A DNA stretch of 64,000 bases from JAKLQR01 sp963753165. Its GTDB lineage: Bacteria; Nitrospirota; Thermodesulfovibrionia; Thermodesulfovibrionales; SM23-35. Position 1 is the first letter of the stretch; the number at the start of each line of letters is the position of its first letter. A program made the translations under genes and the position numbers. This document shows, in pieces, positions 43,636 to 52,652 of this stretch. The notes beneath the pieces are model-generated. The model saw only the letters and a list, made by a program, of their open reading frames with translations, had not been told where the DNA came from and did not search any database. Location of the stretch: NCBI GenBank assembly GCA_963753165.1, contig CAVWBP010000024.1, forward strand, positions 1-64,000, in the 5' to 3' direction.

Positions 43636-43660
43636 TAAAAGTGATTATATATCATTGTTG

Positions 43661-43850
43661 TCCAAAATATTCAGGGGCAGGGATACGACCCGGTTTCCGA
43701 ATCGAAATCACGGGTAGCTTTGAAGAGACCGAAGTCAAAGCGGAGATCTCAGGCTGCGATGCTTCACGCACCTTACAGTCAGAAAAAGTTTTGAGTAGTA
43801 AAAGAGGGAGTTTAGGTCGCTTTGGAAACCGAGCTATGGCCCCGTAAATA
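43661..43850 (+). repeat. ~190-bp terminal-inverted-repeat element, copy C
   Basis: Begins TCCAAAATATTCAGG, then GGGATACGACCCGGTTTCCG and the core GAAATCACGGGTAGCTTTGA, GACCGAAGTCAAAGCGGAGA. The right end TCGCTTTGGAAACCGAGCTA pairs imperfectly with the left. Shares AGAGGGAGTTTAG with copy A near the right end. Sits between zapA and bioW. More diverged than copies A and B. Confidence 0.65.
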
Positions 43851-43872
43851 ATTCATGGAGGTAAGCGCAGGG

Positions 43873-44139
43873 TTAATCGAACAGCGAGACGAGGGTGTCG
43901 GTTTTTTCCGCAATATGCTTCGTCATCTCTTCCTGCTCGTTTTTCAGCTTGTAGAGTTCATCTGCAATGTCCAGCGCAGCAAGGATGGAAGCTTTTACCG
44001 GGGTGATATTCGGCGATGTTGAATATACTTCTTTTAATTTCCTGTCCACAAAGGAAGCAAGTTCCCTGATGTATTCCTCAGGTTCATCGCCCCTGATGGT
44101 ATATTTCTGGCCTAAAATATAGACTTCAGTACTGCCCAT
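43873..44139 (-). CDS. zapA: Cell division protein ZapA
   Basis: 88 aa. VYILGQKYTIRGDEPEEYIR (~res 6-25) and LASFVDRKLKEV are the conserved ZapA head; a C-terminal coiled coil (ELYKLKNEQEEMTKHIAEKT) follows. Promotes FtsZ ring assembly. A small coiled-coil gene lies 5 nt upstream, as in zapB-zapA pairs. Confidence 0.9.
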   Translation of the reverse strand: MGSTEVYILGQKYTIRGDEPEEYIRELASFVDRKLKEVYSTSPNITPVKASILAALDIADELYKLKNEQEEMTKHIAEKTDTLVSLFD

Positions 44140-44144
44140 GACTT

Positions 44145-44444
44145 TTACTCTGCATCCAGCGTTTCGAGTTCATCGAGAAGAGTTTCGATCTGGCTTTTCA
44201 CGACATTCTTTTCGGACCGCATCTGCTCAACTTCCTGGTTTTTTTCATCGAGAAGCCGTTCAAGTTCCTTGATCCGTCTCTCCATCAGTATTTTTTCTTC
44301 CTTCAGAGACTTGACCCGTTCAATAGTTGCGGCAATTTTATCTTCAAGAGTTTTGAATTTATCCAATGACGTGCTCTCCTTTTTCATTGTATTGAGTTGT
44401 TCCCCATGCTGATTATCGTCGAAGAGGGTCTTCATGAAAACCAT
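44145..44444 (-). CDS. ZapB-like coiled-coil protein
   Basis: 99 aa, nearly all heptad coiled coil from about residue 28 (LEDKIAATIERVKSLKEEKI, RRIKELERLLDEKNQEVEQM, NVVKSQIETLLDELETL). Directly upstream of zapA (5-nt gap). By position and fold it probably plays the ZapB role at the septum. The start could also be the internal Met at about residue 20 (MKKESTSLDK). Confidence 0.75.
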   Translation of the reverse strand: MVFMKTLFDDNQHGEQLNTMKKESTSLDKFKTLEDKIAATIERVKSLKEEKILMERRIKELERLLDEKNQEVEQMRSEKNVVKSQIETLLDELETLDAE

Positions 44445-44479
44445 TTGTACCTAAAATACCAGAATGTCTGAAGGATTGT

Positions 44480-46417
44480 CTATAGTTTTTCGAGTGACTC
44501 GTCGGGCCTTTCTTCAGCGGGAGAAAAAAGCCGATTATATTCAAAAAAAGTCGTGAGGACGCGTTTTACGTAATTCCTCGTCTCCGTGTAGGGGATGTCC
44601 TCGATGAACTCGTCGACCTCTTTATATCGCCCGTTTGCCGTCCATTTTCTTACTGCTTCTTCTCCTGCGTTATAGGCGGCAATCGCGTGGGGATAGGAGC
44701 CGAATTCCTGAATCAGCCGGCTGAGATACGAGATGCCGAGATGGAGGTTATTTTTGACGTGATAGATGTCCCCGGTATGCTGTATTCCCAGGTGAATGGT
44801 TCTGTTGAGCCGGTATGCGGTCTGTGGCATAAGCTGCATGAGTCCAAGCGCCCCGGCAGGAGATTTTGCTTCGGCATCGAACCTGCTCTCTTCTCTGATA
44901 AGGGACAGGACAAGAAAGGGATCGACGTGATACCGTTCAGAGAGAGAGGCGACAGTATCCCAGTATGCAAGGGGATAGAGAAAACCGTAAAGCTGTTCTG
45001 AAGAAGAGGATTTTTTCGCGGCAAGCCTCACTGAATGCTTGTACTCATCGAGTGCCTCGAATTTCGCGCACAGGGAAATGAACTCCTCAGGAGAATCTGT
45101 ATGTTTTGAAAGATGAATCAGCTCTGAAACCGCTTCCCGGTTCAGACCAAATTCGAGCAGGACTTCGACCCGCTCAATCTCCTTGAATGAGGCAGGGGAT
45201 GATTTTGCCGGCATCGAGGTTTTTTTGAATTTATGCCGGGTGTTCGCCGCTGCATCCTGCCATAATTCTCTGGTCCTTGCATAGGAAAGGAGACGGTAAA
45301 AGTCCCGCTTTTCCGGGATATTGCGGGGATACAAATCTGCGGTATTTTCACCGGCCGACTCCAGGCTCCGTGCTTTCCAGTAGAGATACTGCGGGTCATC
45401 ATTCATGCTGTGCAGCTTTGCAAATATCTCTGCTGACTTTGTATATTCTCCGGACAGATAGTATGTCCATCCGATTCCCCACAGGGTATCTTCACGGCTT
45501 CGGGGAAATGATTCCAGAACATGTTCGTAGAGGTCCAGGGACTCCTTGATGTTGCCTGCTCTTCTTTTGTCCGCTGCAACTGCCAGAAGGAGCGAGGCGA
45601 AGCGGGGATCTTTCATGGTCAGCATTTCATCAATGAGCGCATACACAGTCTCTTTGTCCCGTGCACGATACAGGGAACGGACTTCCCAGTATTTCTCGCC
45701 GGCCTTTTGATAGATGTCTGCCGCCTCACGGTACTTCTTCTGTCTGAACAGGGAAACCCCCAGTTTTTTCAGGATTTCGTATTTAAGCTTGCCGTCGTCC
45801 CGTGCAAGGGCTGTCCGGAGAAGGGACTCGGCATCTTTAAAATCCAGCTTGTCATTCAGGTTTGAACCGCGCTGGAGCATATCCCCGGTGCTGATTTCTT
45901 CGGGGTTTAATTCGCTATACGCCGGGTTAGCAAAGGCGCCGGCGCTGATGTAGATATCCTTGAAGAGAGGTTTGGCTGCCTGTATTTTCCCCTGCTTTTT
46001 GAGCCATTTCGCATAGAGATACTTCATTTCTGTGTCGCCGGCGTAGTCGCTGAGATATGCTTTGAACAGATCTCCGGTATTGTCTTCAGAGAGTTCCGCA
46101 GATTCGCTGATCTCCATGGACCGGGCTTTCCTGATTAAGGGTGATTCAGGGTACTTCTTGAGAAGAGAGCGGATTGCGTTGAGTGATTCACTGTGATTCC
46201 TGTTCTCATAATACGCTTCCGCTAACCAGAAGAGGGCATAGTCACCCAGGAGCGGAAATTCTTTCCCGGCGAGAGACAGGCTCGATATGGCCTCTTCATA
46301 TCTGCCGCTGTCGAGCGCTCTTTTCCCTTTCTGAAGAGAAACCTTTCCCCCGGTTTCCTCTGCGCATGCTGAAGCAGAAAACAGAAGAAACAGCGCGATA
46401 AAAAGAAGACGCTTCAT
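44480..46417 (-). CDS. slt: Soluble lytic transglycosylase (Slt70-like)
   Basis: 645 aa from ATG 46417, which starts directly with a signal peptide (MKRLLFIALFLLFSASACAE); an in-frame ATG at 46510 would add 31 polar residues. Long TPR-like superhelix (LFWLAEAYYENRNHSESLNA, FRQKKYREAADIYQKAGEKY, LDLYEHVLESFPRSREDTLW), then the SLT domain: VDPFLVLSLIREESRFDAEA (catalytic Glu, ~res 507-526), PAGALGLMQLMPQTA, HAIAAYNAGEEAVRKW, and DIPYTETRNYVKRVL. Cleaves peptidoglycan glycan strands in the periplasm. Divergent from a broken conserved gene. Confidence 0.93.
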   Translation of the reverse strand: MKRLLFIALFLLFSASACAEETGGKVSLQKGKRALDSGRYEEAISSLSLAGKEFPLLGDYALFWLAEAYYENRNHSESLNAIRSLLKKYPESPLIRKARSMEISESAELSEDNTGDLFKAYLSDYAGDTEMKYLYAKWLKKQGKIQAAKPLFKDIYISAGAFANPAYSELNPEEISTGDMLQRGSNLNDKLDFKDAESLLRTALARDDGKLKYEILKKLGVSLFRQKKYREAADIYQKAGEKYWEVRSLYRARDKETVYALIDEMLTMKDPRFASLLLAVAADKRRAGNIKESLDLYEHVLESFPRSREDTLWGIGWTYYLSGEYTKSAEIFAKLHSMNDDPQYLYWKARSLESAGENTADLYPRNIPEKRDFYRLLSYARTRELWQDAAANTRHKFKKTSMPAKSSPASFKEIERVEVLLEFGLNREAVSELIHLSKHTDSPEEFISLCAKFEALDEYKHSVRLAAKKSSSSEQLYGFLYPLAYWDTVASLSERYHVDPFLVLSLIREESRFDAEAKSPAGALGLMQLMPQTAYRLNRTIHLGIQHTGDIYHVKNNLHLGISYLSRLIQEFGSYPHAIAAYNAGEEAVRKWTANGRYKEVDEFIEDIPYTETRNYVKRVLTTFFEYNRLFSPAEERPDESLEKL

Positions 46418-46508
46418 CCCCTTATGATAGCGGAAAGAACTTGTTTCAGCAAGGGTGAGCGTTGCCTTGGAGAATGGCATTTTTCCGTTTGCTATGGTAT
46501 ATTTCCCC

Positions 46509-48346
46509 ATGATCAGCGACCTCAGGCTTCATGGCAAGACAGGTCCAGTCGAGTATTTTGCCTTTGTCGGCGGCGCCAGTGCTTATAATACATATTTCTA
46601 TGAAGAGATCCCTTCGGGTATCCGGTTTTTTTCCCGGGGGAATGAATTCACGATAACTGCCGACGGGGTGCATTACAAGGGTACCGGCGGAAGTTTCTGC
46701 GAGTATATGTTCGGTGTTGAACAACCGCTCAAGGACCTCCTGAAACGTGATATCGCGAACAGGCTCATCCTGTTCGGGGCTTTTCTTGACGACAACGAAC
46801 GGGTTGTTTTTACCAACGAAACAGAGGGGCACGAGTCTTTTTACCGTCTTTTCATTCAGGGGCATGCGGTAAAAAACTACTACTTCTTCGTCGCCTCCGA
46901 TTTCAGCGGAGATTACAAAAAAAGACAGAAACAGATCCTCGGCGCCGTGGGGAAATTTCTCAAGAGAACCGACCTCCTTCCCGAAAACAGTGACACGGAT
47001 CTCCTTGAAGGGTTTCTGAACGAACTCCATGAAGAGAACTCTACGGTGTTTCTCTTTAAACTCATTCACGAAGGGAACCAGAAGTTCTACCAGACATACG
47101 CCGGTTTTTATGCGAAGGAAAGGTTGCTCTCTCCGAATGAAGAACTTATATATGGAAGATATCGCCACGCGGCACCAGATAGACCGTTACCAGCAGGAGC
47201 GGATGAAGATCGACGTCATGTACAGGCACCTCAATAACAAACGTGTTGTTGATGAATACCGTGATATCCTCCTGAGCGGAATTTTGGACGATACCCTGCA
47301 TCATCAGGAATTCGCAAGGCTTGAGGACGGTTGAGGACACTCGGTATACGGAACAACATCCCGATCGTACTGTTCGAGACGCTCGATGACCTGCTCCTGA
47401 GGGGGAAGAAGATTCAGGCAATTGAAGAGCCTGAGTATCTCCGTGAGACGAGGACGATACTCCAGAGTCTTTTTTTTAAAGATCAGTCACTGAAAAAACA
47501 CATAATCCATGAAGATATCATCAGGCTCCTCAGGGCAAAGCAGATCGCCGATGCGAAAAGGGACAAGGGGTTTGAGCAAATCCTTCTCGATACTGTAAGG
47601 GCCTGTGACGAAATAGCACGGGAGACAAACGACTTCAATCTCTTCGAAGAGTTCACCTCTATTGCCACCTATTTTGACCGTTTTGATAATGTTTCAACAG
47701 TACTGAGCCATATTGCATTCATGGAAAATGTGGAATTTTCCGAGGATTCCCTGCGGAGTCTTTTAGGGAATAAAAGAGAGTTCGACCAGCTTGACAAGGG
47801 CGTCTTTGAAAACCTGTTTGTCACGGAGCTTCTGAACAATAAATATGTCACGAGTTATGGCCGGAGAAAAGTCAAGGCACTCGCCAAAGGGATAAAGAAG
47901 ATAAACGCAGGTGACGCGTCGTTGAGGGACATTATCGGGGAACTGACGGCAATTACCGATGAGGAAAAGCTCTACCGGCTTATCCATAAAACACTCAAGG
48001 AAAGGATGCGGAGCTTTTTCCCCGGCCTTGACACAAAGAAAGGCCGTGAGAAGATACGTGAAGACATCTCGCAGGAGCTTGGCGGACAGGGTATCGCGCG
48101 GCAAATTGCAAAGAATTTATTCGACAAGAGTATTCCTGGACATCAAGAAAGGAGTCTTTCTATCTGAACCATCTTTTCCCTCGATCATTCAGGACCAGGA
48201 CACTGTCTCTGAGAGAAGACTTCCTCAACAACAGCGGGCTTGACAGGTTCTATATAGAAACACTGGAACGGGAATACTTCGAACAGAGGAAACTTGATCC
48301 GGCGCTTCTTGAAAAACTTCTGGTTGGAGGCGGCGAGCGGATTTGA
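46509..48346 (+). pseudogene. Large conserved-type protein of unknown function, multiply frameshifted
   Basis: Pieces in order: 46509-47145 (ISDLRLHGKTGPVEYFAFVG, RFFSRGNEFTITADGVHYKG), shift, 47150-47325 (MEDIATRHQIDRYQQERMKI, HLNNKRVVDEYRDILLSGIL), shift back, 47331-48150 (NNIPIVLFETLDDLLLRGKK, LRSLLGNKREFDQLDKGVFE), shift, to 48346 (ESFYLNHLFPRSFRTRTLSL, LDRFYIETLEREYFEQRKLD). If whole, ~610 aa, soluble, with an N-terminal beta-rich and C-terminal helical part. No catalytic motif seen. The last codons overlap the 3' end of the antisense tRNA-Cys gene, so the original stop may have been lost. Confidence 0.65.
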
Positions 48347-48400
48347 ACCGCTGAATAAAGGTTTTGCAGACCTCCCCCTTAGCCACTTGGGTACGCCGCC
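48325..48400 (-). tRNA. tRNA-Cys(GCA)
   Basis: Minus-strand cloverleaf: acceptor GGCGGCG/CGCCGCC, D-arm, anticodon loop CTGCAAA (GCA), T-arm AGCGG-TTCAAAT-CCGCT, encoded CCA (48325-48327). 76 nt. Confidence 0.96.
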
Positions 48401-48505
48401 GTTCTCTGAAATATGCGTAAAGCGTAAGCTTCAGAGTGTCAAGCGAGATAAGTCTTTCTTAGTCTTACGTTCTTAAGGACTCCTCAGTGCATACCTGTTA
48501 TTTCA

Positions 48506-48581
48506 TGGAGCGGGAAACGGGATTCGAACCCGCGACCCCAACCTTGGCAAGGTTGTGCTCTACCAACTGAGCTATTCCCGC
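48506..48581 (-). tRNA. tRNA-Gly(GCC)
   Basis: Minus-strand cloverleaf: acceptor GCGGGAA/TTCCCGC, D-arm GCTCAGTTGGTAGAGC, anticodon stem-loop AACCT-TGCCAAG-GTT (GCC), T-arm GCGGG-TTCGAAT-CCCGT, encoded CCA (48506-48508). 76 nt; ~105 nt upstream of tRNA-Cys, probably one transcript. Confidence 0.96.
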
Positions 48582-48593
48582 ATTTAAAAAACA

Positions 48594-48681
48594 GTTAAAA
48601 GTGAAAAGTTATAAGTTAAAAGTTTTGCAATTTCCATTTAGCTTCTCACTTTTTACTCGTAACTTTCAACTCTTAACTTAT
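48594..48681. repeat. Inverted pair of heptamer tandem repeats
   Basis: Left arm of 7-mers: GTTAAAA, GTGAAAA, GTTATAA, GTTAAAA, GTTTTGC. Right arm of the complementary type: CACTTTT, TACTCGT, AACTTTC, AACTCTT, AACTTAT. The arms could fold into an AT-rich hairpin between tRNA-Gly and trpE. Same period as the repeat in bioW. Confidence 0.7.
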
Positions 48682-48746
48682 AAGAGGCAATGAGCTATAA
48701 TGAACGGTATTAATAAAAATACTAGGAAAGTGTAGATTTTGTCAAT

Positions 48747-50299
48747 ATGATTGTACCTGACCTTGAGACTTTTAAAGTCTCTTTCAACGAAGGGAAACCT
48801 TATCCCTGTCTACAGGGAAATCCTTGCAGATACAGAGACACCCGTTTCCGCTGCGATGAAATTGGGAGGTTCTCCCTCATTTTTACTCGAGAGCATGATC
48901 GGCGGCGAAAAATGGGCGCGGTATTCTTTTCTCGGCTCAAAACCTTCACGGATTATCAGGAGCTGGGGGAACAGGGTCGAGATAAAGGATAAGAGGACGG
49001 GGAATAAAACATGTGAGGGTTGAAAACCCCATCGAAGTAATCAAAAAAGAGATCACCGCTTTTCAGCCGGTCGATGTGCCGGGGCTTCCAAGGTTCTACG
49101 GGGGACTTGTCGGCTACATCGGCTACGATATGGTCAGGTTTTTCGAGGAGATCCCGGATACGAATACACCGGGGCTGAAACTTCCGGACATGTTTCTCAT
49201 GGTTACCGACACCGTGGTCATTTTCGACAATCTCACAGGGAAAATCAAGGTTGTTTCCAATGCGCATATCAACAACAAGTCCCCGGAAGAGGCCTATCAG
49301 GAAGCAGAGGAAAAAATCGGGAGTATCATCGAAAAACTCAGGAGGTCTAAAATCCCACGCGGCCAGAAGAAAGCAGAAAGTCTGCGGATGCCTTGTCACC
49401 GGTTCAGACGCAGCCCCTGCAGGAACGATGAACCGCCGGGAGCGACCCGGCTTTTTCAGGATACAAATCATCCTTTTTCTCAAAGGATTCATTTGAAGAG
49501 GCTGTCTTGAGGAGTAAAGAATACGTCATGTCCGGAGATGTAGTCCAGGTGGTGCTGTCACAGAGGTTTGAACGCGACTATGAGTATCGACCCCTTTCAA
49601 TATCTACAGGGCCCTCGGGTTATTAATCCCTCTCCTTATATGTACTACATCAGACACCGGTGATGCAAAACTTGTCGGTTCATCCCCCGAGATACTCGTG
49701 AGACTCGAAGGGAAAAAAGATAATCCTGAGACCTATCGCAGGCACGCGGAGCAGGGGCGAGAGCAGAAGAAGAAGACAAGTCGCTCGAGGAAGACCTCAA
49801 AAAAGACCCAAAGGAGATTGCAGAGCATATCATGCTTGTCGACCTCGGAAGGAATGATGTCGGCAGGGTTTCGGAAACAGGGTCTGTGAAGGTTACGGAA
49901 TTGATGTCTGTTGAACGATACAGCCACGTGATGCATCTTGTCTCCAATGTCGAAGGCACACTCAGAGACGGTCTGGATGCATTCGATGTGCTGGAGGCCT
50001 GCTTCCCCGCGGGAACGGTAACAGGCGCTCCCAAGGTCAGGGCGATGGAGATTATTGAGGAACTCGAGCCGATGAAGCGAGGGCCTTATGCCGGTGCGGT
50101 CGGATATTTCAGTTATTCGGGCAATATGGATACCTGTATTACCATCAGAACGCTCATCATAAAAGGCGGCAAAGTATATGTCCAGGCCGGCGCCGGTATC
50201 GTTGCCGACTCGGTCCCTGAAAATGAATATGCAGAGACGGTCAACAAGGCGATGGGCATGATGAGGGCGGTAGACATGGCGGAGAAAGAATTAGGCTAA
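48747..50299 (+). pseudogene. trpE: Anthranilate synthase component I (TrpE), extensively frameshifted
   Basis: Recognisable in pieces: MIVPDLETF, then GNLIPVYREILADTETPVSA and FLLESMIGGEKWARYSFLGS; VPGLPRFYGGLVGYIGYDMV with RFFEEIP; KEYVMSGDVVQVVLSQRFER; INPSPYMYYI; LVGSSPEILVRLEGK; and an intact 3' part from ~49825 (EHIMLVDLGRNDVGRVSETG, ACFPAGTVTGAPKVRAMEII, QAGAGIVADSVPENEYAETV). At least six frame changes (near 48775, 49010, 49345, 49500, 49615-49665, 49720-49770). The product cannot be whole. An IS200-type element lies directly downstream, before intact trpG and trpD. Confidence 0.85.
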
Positions 50300-50317
50300 T
50301 TTTTTTATTATGAGATA

Positions 50318-50920
50318 AAACCACTACCTCTGGTAGTGGTCCGGTAAAGCGGTTTAACCGTACAAGTAATTATAATGAACCTCCCTGAAAGGTACCAAGA
50401 GGAGGGAGGTTCAAATGAGTAGATTCAAGAAACTATCACATACGATATATGAATGTAAATATCATGTGGTAATTTGCCCGAAATATCGGCACAGGATATT
50501 CAAGGGAGAGATAGGAGAGTATGCGAGGCAGGAGATATATGTATTATGTAAGCAGAAGGAGTTATTGGAGGTACTGGAGCTAAGTATACAGGAAGACCAT
50601 ATACATCTTGTGATGTCAATGCCGCCGAAATATGCATTTTCGGAGATAATGGGGTATGTGAAGGGGAAATTATCGCTGAGATTATTTCAGAGGTATGAGG
50701 GAGTAGGGAAAAGATATTGGGGACGGCATCTATGGTCACGAGGATATTGTGTAAGCACAGTGGGACTGACAGAAGAGCTAATAAGGAGATATGTGAAACA
50801 CCAGGAGAAGATGGATAAGCAAATAGAGGATCAGCAGAAAGGCTTATTCAAGTAACAACGGCAAACACGATGGTACCTTTCAGGACTATCTTTTCAAGCC
50901 ACCTCCTCTGGGGGTGGTAG
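50318..50920 (+). mobile_element. IS200-type insertion sequence
   Basis: ~600 bp with a single transposase gene and subterminal hairpins as in IS200/IS605: left ACCACTACC-tct-GGTAGTGGT (50320-50340), right CCACC...GGTGG (50899-50917). Inner inverted repeats CTGAAAGGTACCA (50385-50397) and TGGTACCTTTCAG (50871-50883) also match. A 10-bp stem GAACCTCCCT/AGGGAGGTTC (50377-50386 with 50403-50412) masks the transposase RBS, the known way IS200 limits its expression. Inserted between trpE and trpG. Confidence 0.88.
50415..50855 (+). CDS. tnpA: IS200-type Y1 transposase TnpA
   Basis: 146 aa HUH single-strand transposase: HTIYECKYHVVICPKYRHRI (~res 9-28), the HUH motif in QEDHIHLVMSMPPKYAFSEI (~res 56-75), YWGRHLWSRGYCVSTVGLTE (~res 100-119) and the catalytic Tyr in IRRYVKHQEK (~res 124-133). 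Intact. Its RBS is in a hairpin. Confidence 0.95.
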   Translation: MSRFKKLSHTIYECKYHVVICPKYRHRIFKGEIGEYARQEIYVLCKQKELLEVLELSIQEDHIHLVMSMPPKYAFSEIMGYVKGKLSLRLFQRYEGVGKRYWGRHLWSRGYCVSTVGLTEELIRRYVKHQEKMDKQIEDQQKGLFK

Positions 50921-50928
50921 TTGACTCT

Positions 50929-50995
50929 GTCATTCTCCGGCTTGACCGGAGAATCCAGTTCTTGCCTGGGTTGTCCGATCAAGTCGGGCAATGAC
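50929..50995. repeat. GTCAT...ATGAC palindromic repeat, copy 4
   Basis: GTCATTCTCCGGCTTGACCG, GAGAATCCAG, then TTGTCCGATCAAGTCGGGCA and ATGAC. Directly follows the IS200-type right end and precedes trpG. Confidence 0.75.
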
Positions 50996-51039
50996 AAGAG
51001 ATAGATAAGAATGGCAAACACTATTGAGGTTGAATTCGT

Positions 51040-51609
51040 ATGTTATTGATGATCGATAATTATGATTCCTTTACCTATAACCTCGTGCAGTACCTTGGGG
51101 AGCTTGGGGAGGATATCGGTGTTTACAGGAACGATAAGATCACGGTCGGTGAGATCGAAGAGATGCGCCCTGACAGGATTGTTATCTCTCCGGGCCCCTG
51201 TACCCCGAACGAGGCCGGGATTTCGGTAGACGTCATCAGGTATTTTGCCGGCAAGATTCCGATCCTCGGGGTATGCCTCGGGCACCAGGCTGTCGGCGCT
51301 GCCTTTGGAGGCGAAATTATCCGGGCGCCAAGACTGATGCACGGAAAGACTTCCATGATATACCACGACGGGAAGGAGGTCTTTCAGGGCCTTCCCAATC
51401 CTTTCGAGGCGACCCGGTATCACTCACTCCTTATAAAGCGAGAAACCCTCCCGGAATGCCTTCAGATAACTGCATGGACGGATGTCGGCGAGATCATGGG
51501 CGTCCGGCATAAAGAGTTTCTTGTCGAAGGTGTCCAGTTCCATCCTGAATCAATATTGACAAGGGTCGGAAAATCTCTTTTGAAAAACTTCCTCAGATTG
51601 AGTATCTGA
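51040..51609 (+). CDS. trpG: Anthranilate synthase glutamine amidotransferase subunit
   Basis: 189 aa. LMIDNYDSFTYNLVQYLGEL (~res 3-22), oxyanion region VISPGPCTPNEAGIS, nucleophile Cys in ILGVCLGHQAVGAAFGG (~res 75-91), catalytic His/Glu in GVQFHPESILT (~res 166-176). Releases ammonia from glutamine for TrpE; could also serve PabB. Followed by trpD after ~24 nt. With trpE broken, its partner is uncertain. Confidence 0.95.
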   Translation: MLLMIDNYDSFTYNLVQYLGELGEDIGVYRNDKITVGEIEEMRPDRIVISPGPCTPNEAGISVDVIRYFAGKIPILGVCLGHQAVGAAFGGEIIRAPRLMHGKTSMIYHDGKEVFQGLPNPFEATRYHSLLIKRETLPECLQITAWTDVGEIMGVRHKEFLVEGVQFHPESILTRVGKSLLKNFLRLSI

Positions 51610-51632
51610 TTGGAGACTAAGGATAAAGATTC

Positions 51633-52643
51633 ATGATTAAAGAAGCAATACATATGCTGGTGGATCAGATCGGCCTCTCTGAAAAAGAGATGGCCGAATG
51701 CATGGAAGAGATCATGGAGGGAAAGGCCACTGACGCACAGATAGGGTCTCTGCTTACTGCGTTAAGGGTAAAAGGCGAAACTGTCGACGAGATAACGGGT
51801 GCGGCGAAGATCATGAGGGAGAAGGCGACGGCAATCAAGGCCCCTGAGGGAGTCCTTGATACGTGTGGCACAGGCGGAGATATGTCCCATACCTTCAATA
51901 TCTCGACTACGACTGCTTTTGTAGTTGCCGGCGCGGGTGTCCCTGTAGCAAAGCACGGCAACCGTTCTGTATCGAGCCGGTCGGGCAGCGCCGATGTGCT
52001 GGAAGCGCTCGGGGTCAAGATAGACCTTCCCCCGGAGAAAGTCGAGAGATGCCTCTTCGAAACAGGATTCGGTTTCCTCTTTGCGCCCCTGTTCCATCCC
52101 GCCATGAAATATGCGATCGGACCCCGTCGCGAGATGGGGATAAGGACCATCTTCAATATCCTTGGTCCCCTCACGAACCCTGCCGGAGCACAAAGGCAGA
52201 TACTCGGGGTGTTCGCAGGCAGGCTCACAGAAACCCTGGCAATGGTTCTCGGAAACCTCGGGGCAACAGACGCCATGGTGGTGCACGGTGAGGACGGACT
52301 GGACGAGGTAAGCATTTCCGGGAAAACCAAAATTTCCCGCTGCAGGGACGGGAACCTCGAAACCTTCACCATACAACCCGAAGATTTTGGTTTATGGAGG
52401 GGCGGGATAGAAGACCTGAAGGGTGGGAATAAAGAAGAAAATGCAGGGATTACCACTGCCATCCTTCGGGGTGAGCAGGGATCAAAGCGGAATATAGTCC
52501 TCATGAATTCGGCGCTCGCCTTCATCGTTGCAGGAAAAACAGGAGAGTACAGCACGGCGCTCGATATTGCTGCGGATTCGATAGATTCGGGTAAGGCGCG
52601 GGAAAAACTGGAAGAAGTGAAGAGGGTGAGCAATGCGTTGTAG
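51633..52643 (+). CDS. trpD: Anthranilate phosphoribosyltransferase
   Basis: 336 aa. Transfers phosphoribose from PRPP to anthranilate. VLDTCGTGGDMSHTFNISTT (PRPP loop, ~res 74-93), VAKHGNRSVSSRSGSADVLE (~res 106-125), FNILGPLTNPAGAQRQILGV (~res 174-193), MVVHGEDGLDEVS. Full length. Next gene gnnA starts 10 nt later, so transcription probably continues into the lipid A genes. Confidence 0.96.
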   Translation: MIKEAIHMLVDQIGLSEKEMAECMEEIMEGKATDAQIGSLLTALRVKGETVDEITGAAKIMREKATAIKAPEGVLDTCGTGGDMSHTFNISTTTAFVVAGAGVPVAKHGNRSVSSRSGSADVLEALGVKIDLPPEKVERCLFETGFGFLFAPLFHPAMKYAIGPRREMGIRTIFNILGPLTNPAGAQRQILGVFAGRLTETLAMVLGNLGATDAMVVHGEDGLDEVSISGKTKISRCRDGNLETFTIQPEDFGLWRGGIEDLKGGNKEENAGITTAILRGEQGSKRNIVLMNSALAFIVAGKTGEYSTALDIAADSIDSGKAREKLEEVKRVSNAL

Positions 52644-52652
52644 GGAGGATCT

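Noticed and set aside
43661..43850. 6S RNA next to zapA
   Set aside because: Position and hairpin shape suggested ssrS, but the sequence belongs to a three-copy repeat family and lacks the 6S layout.
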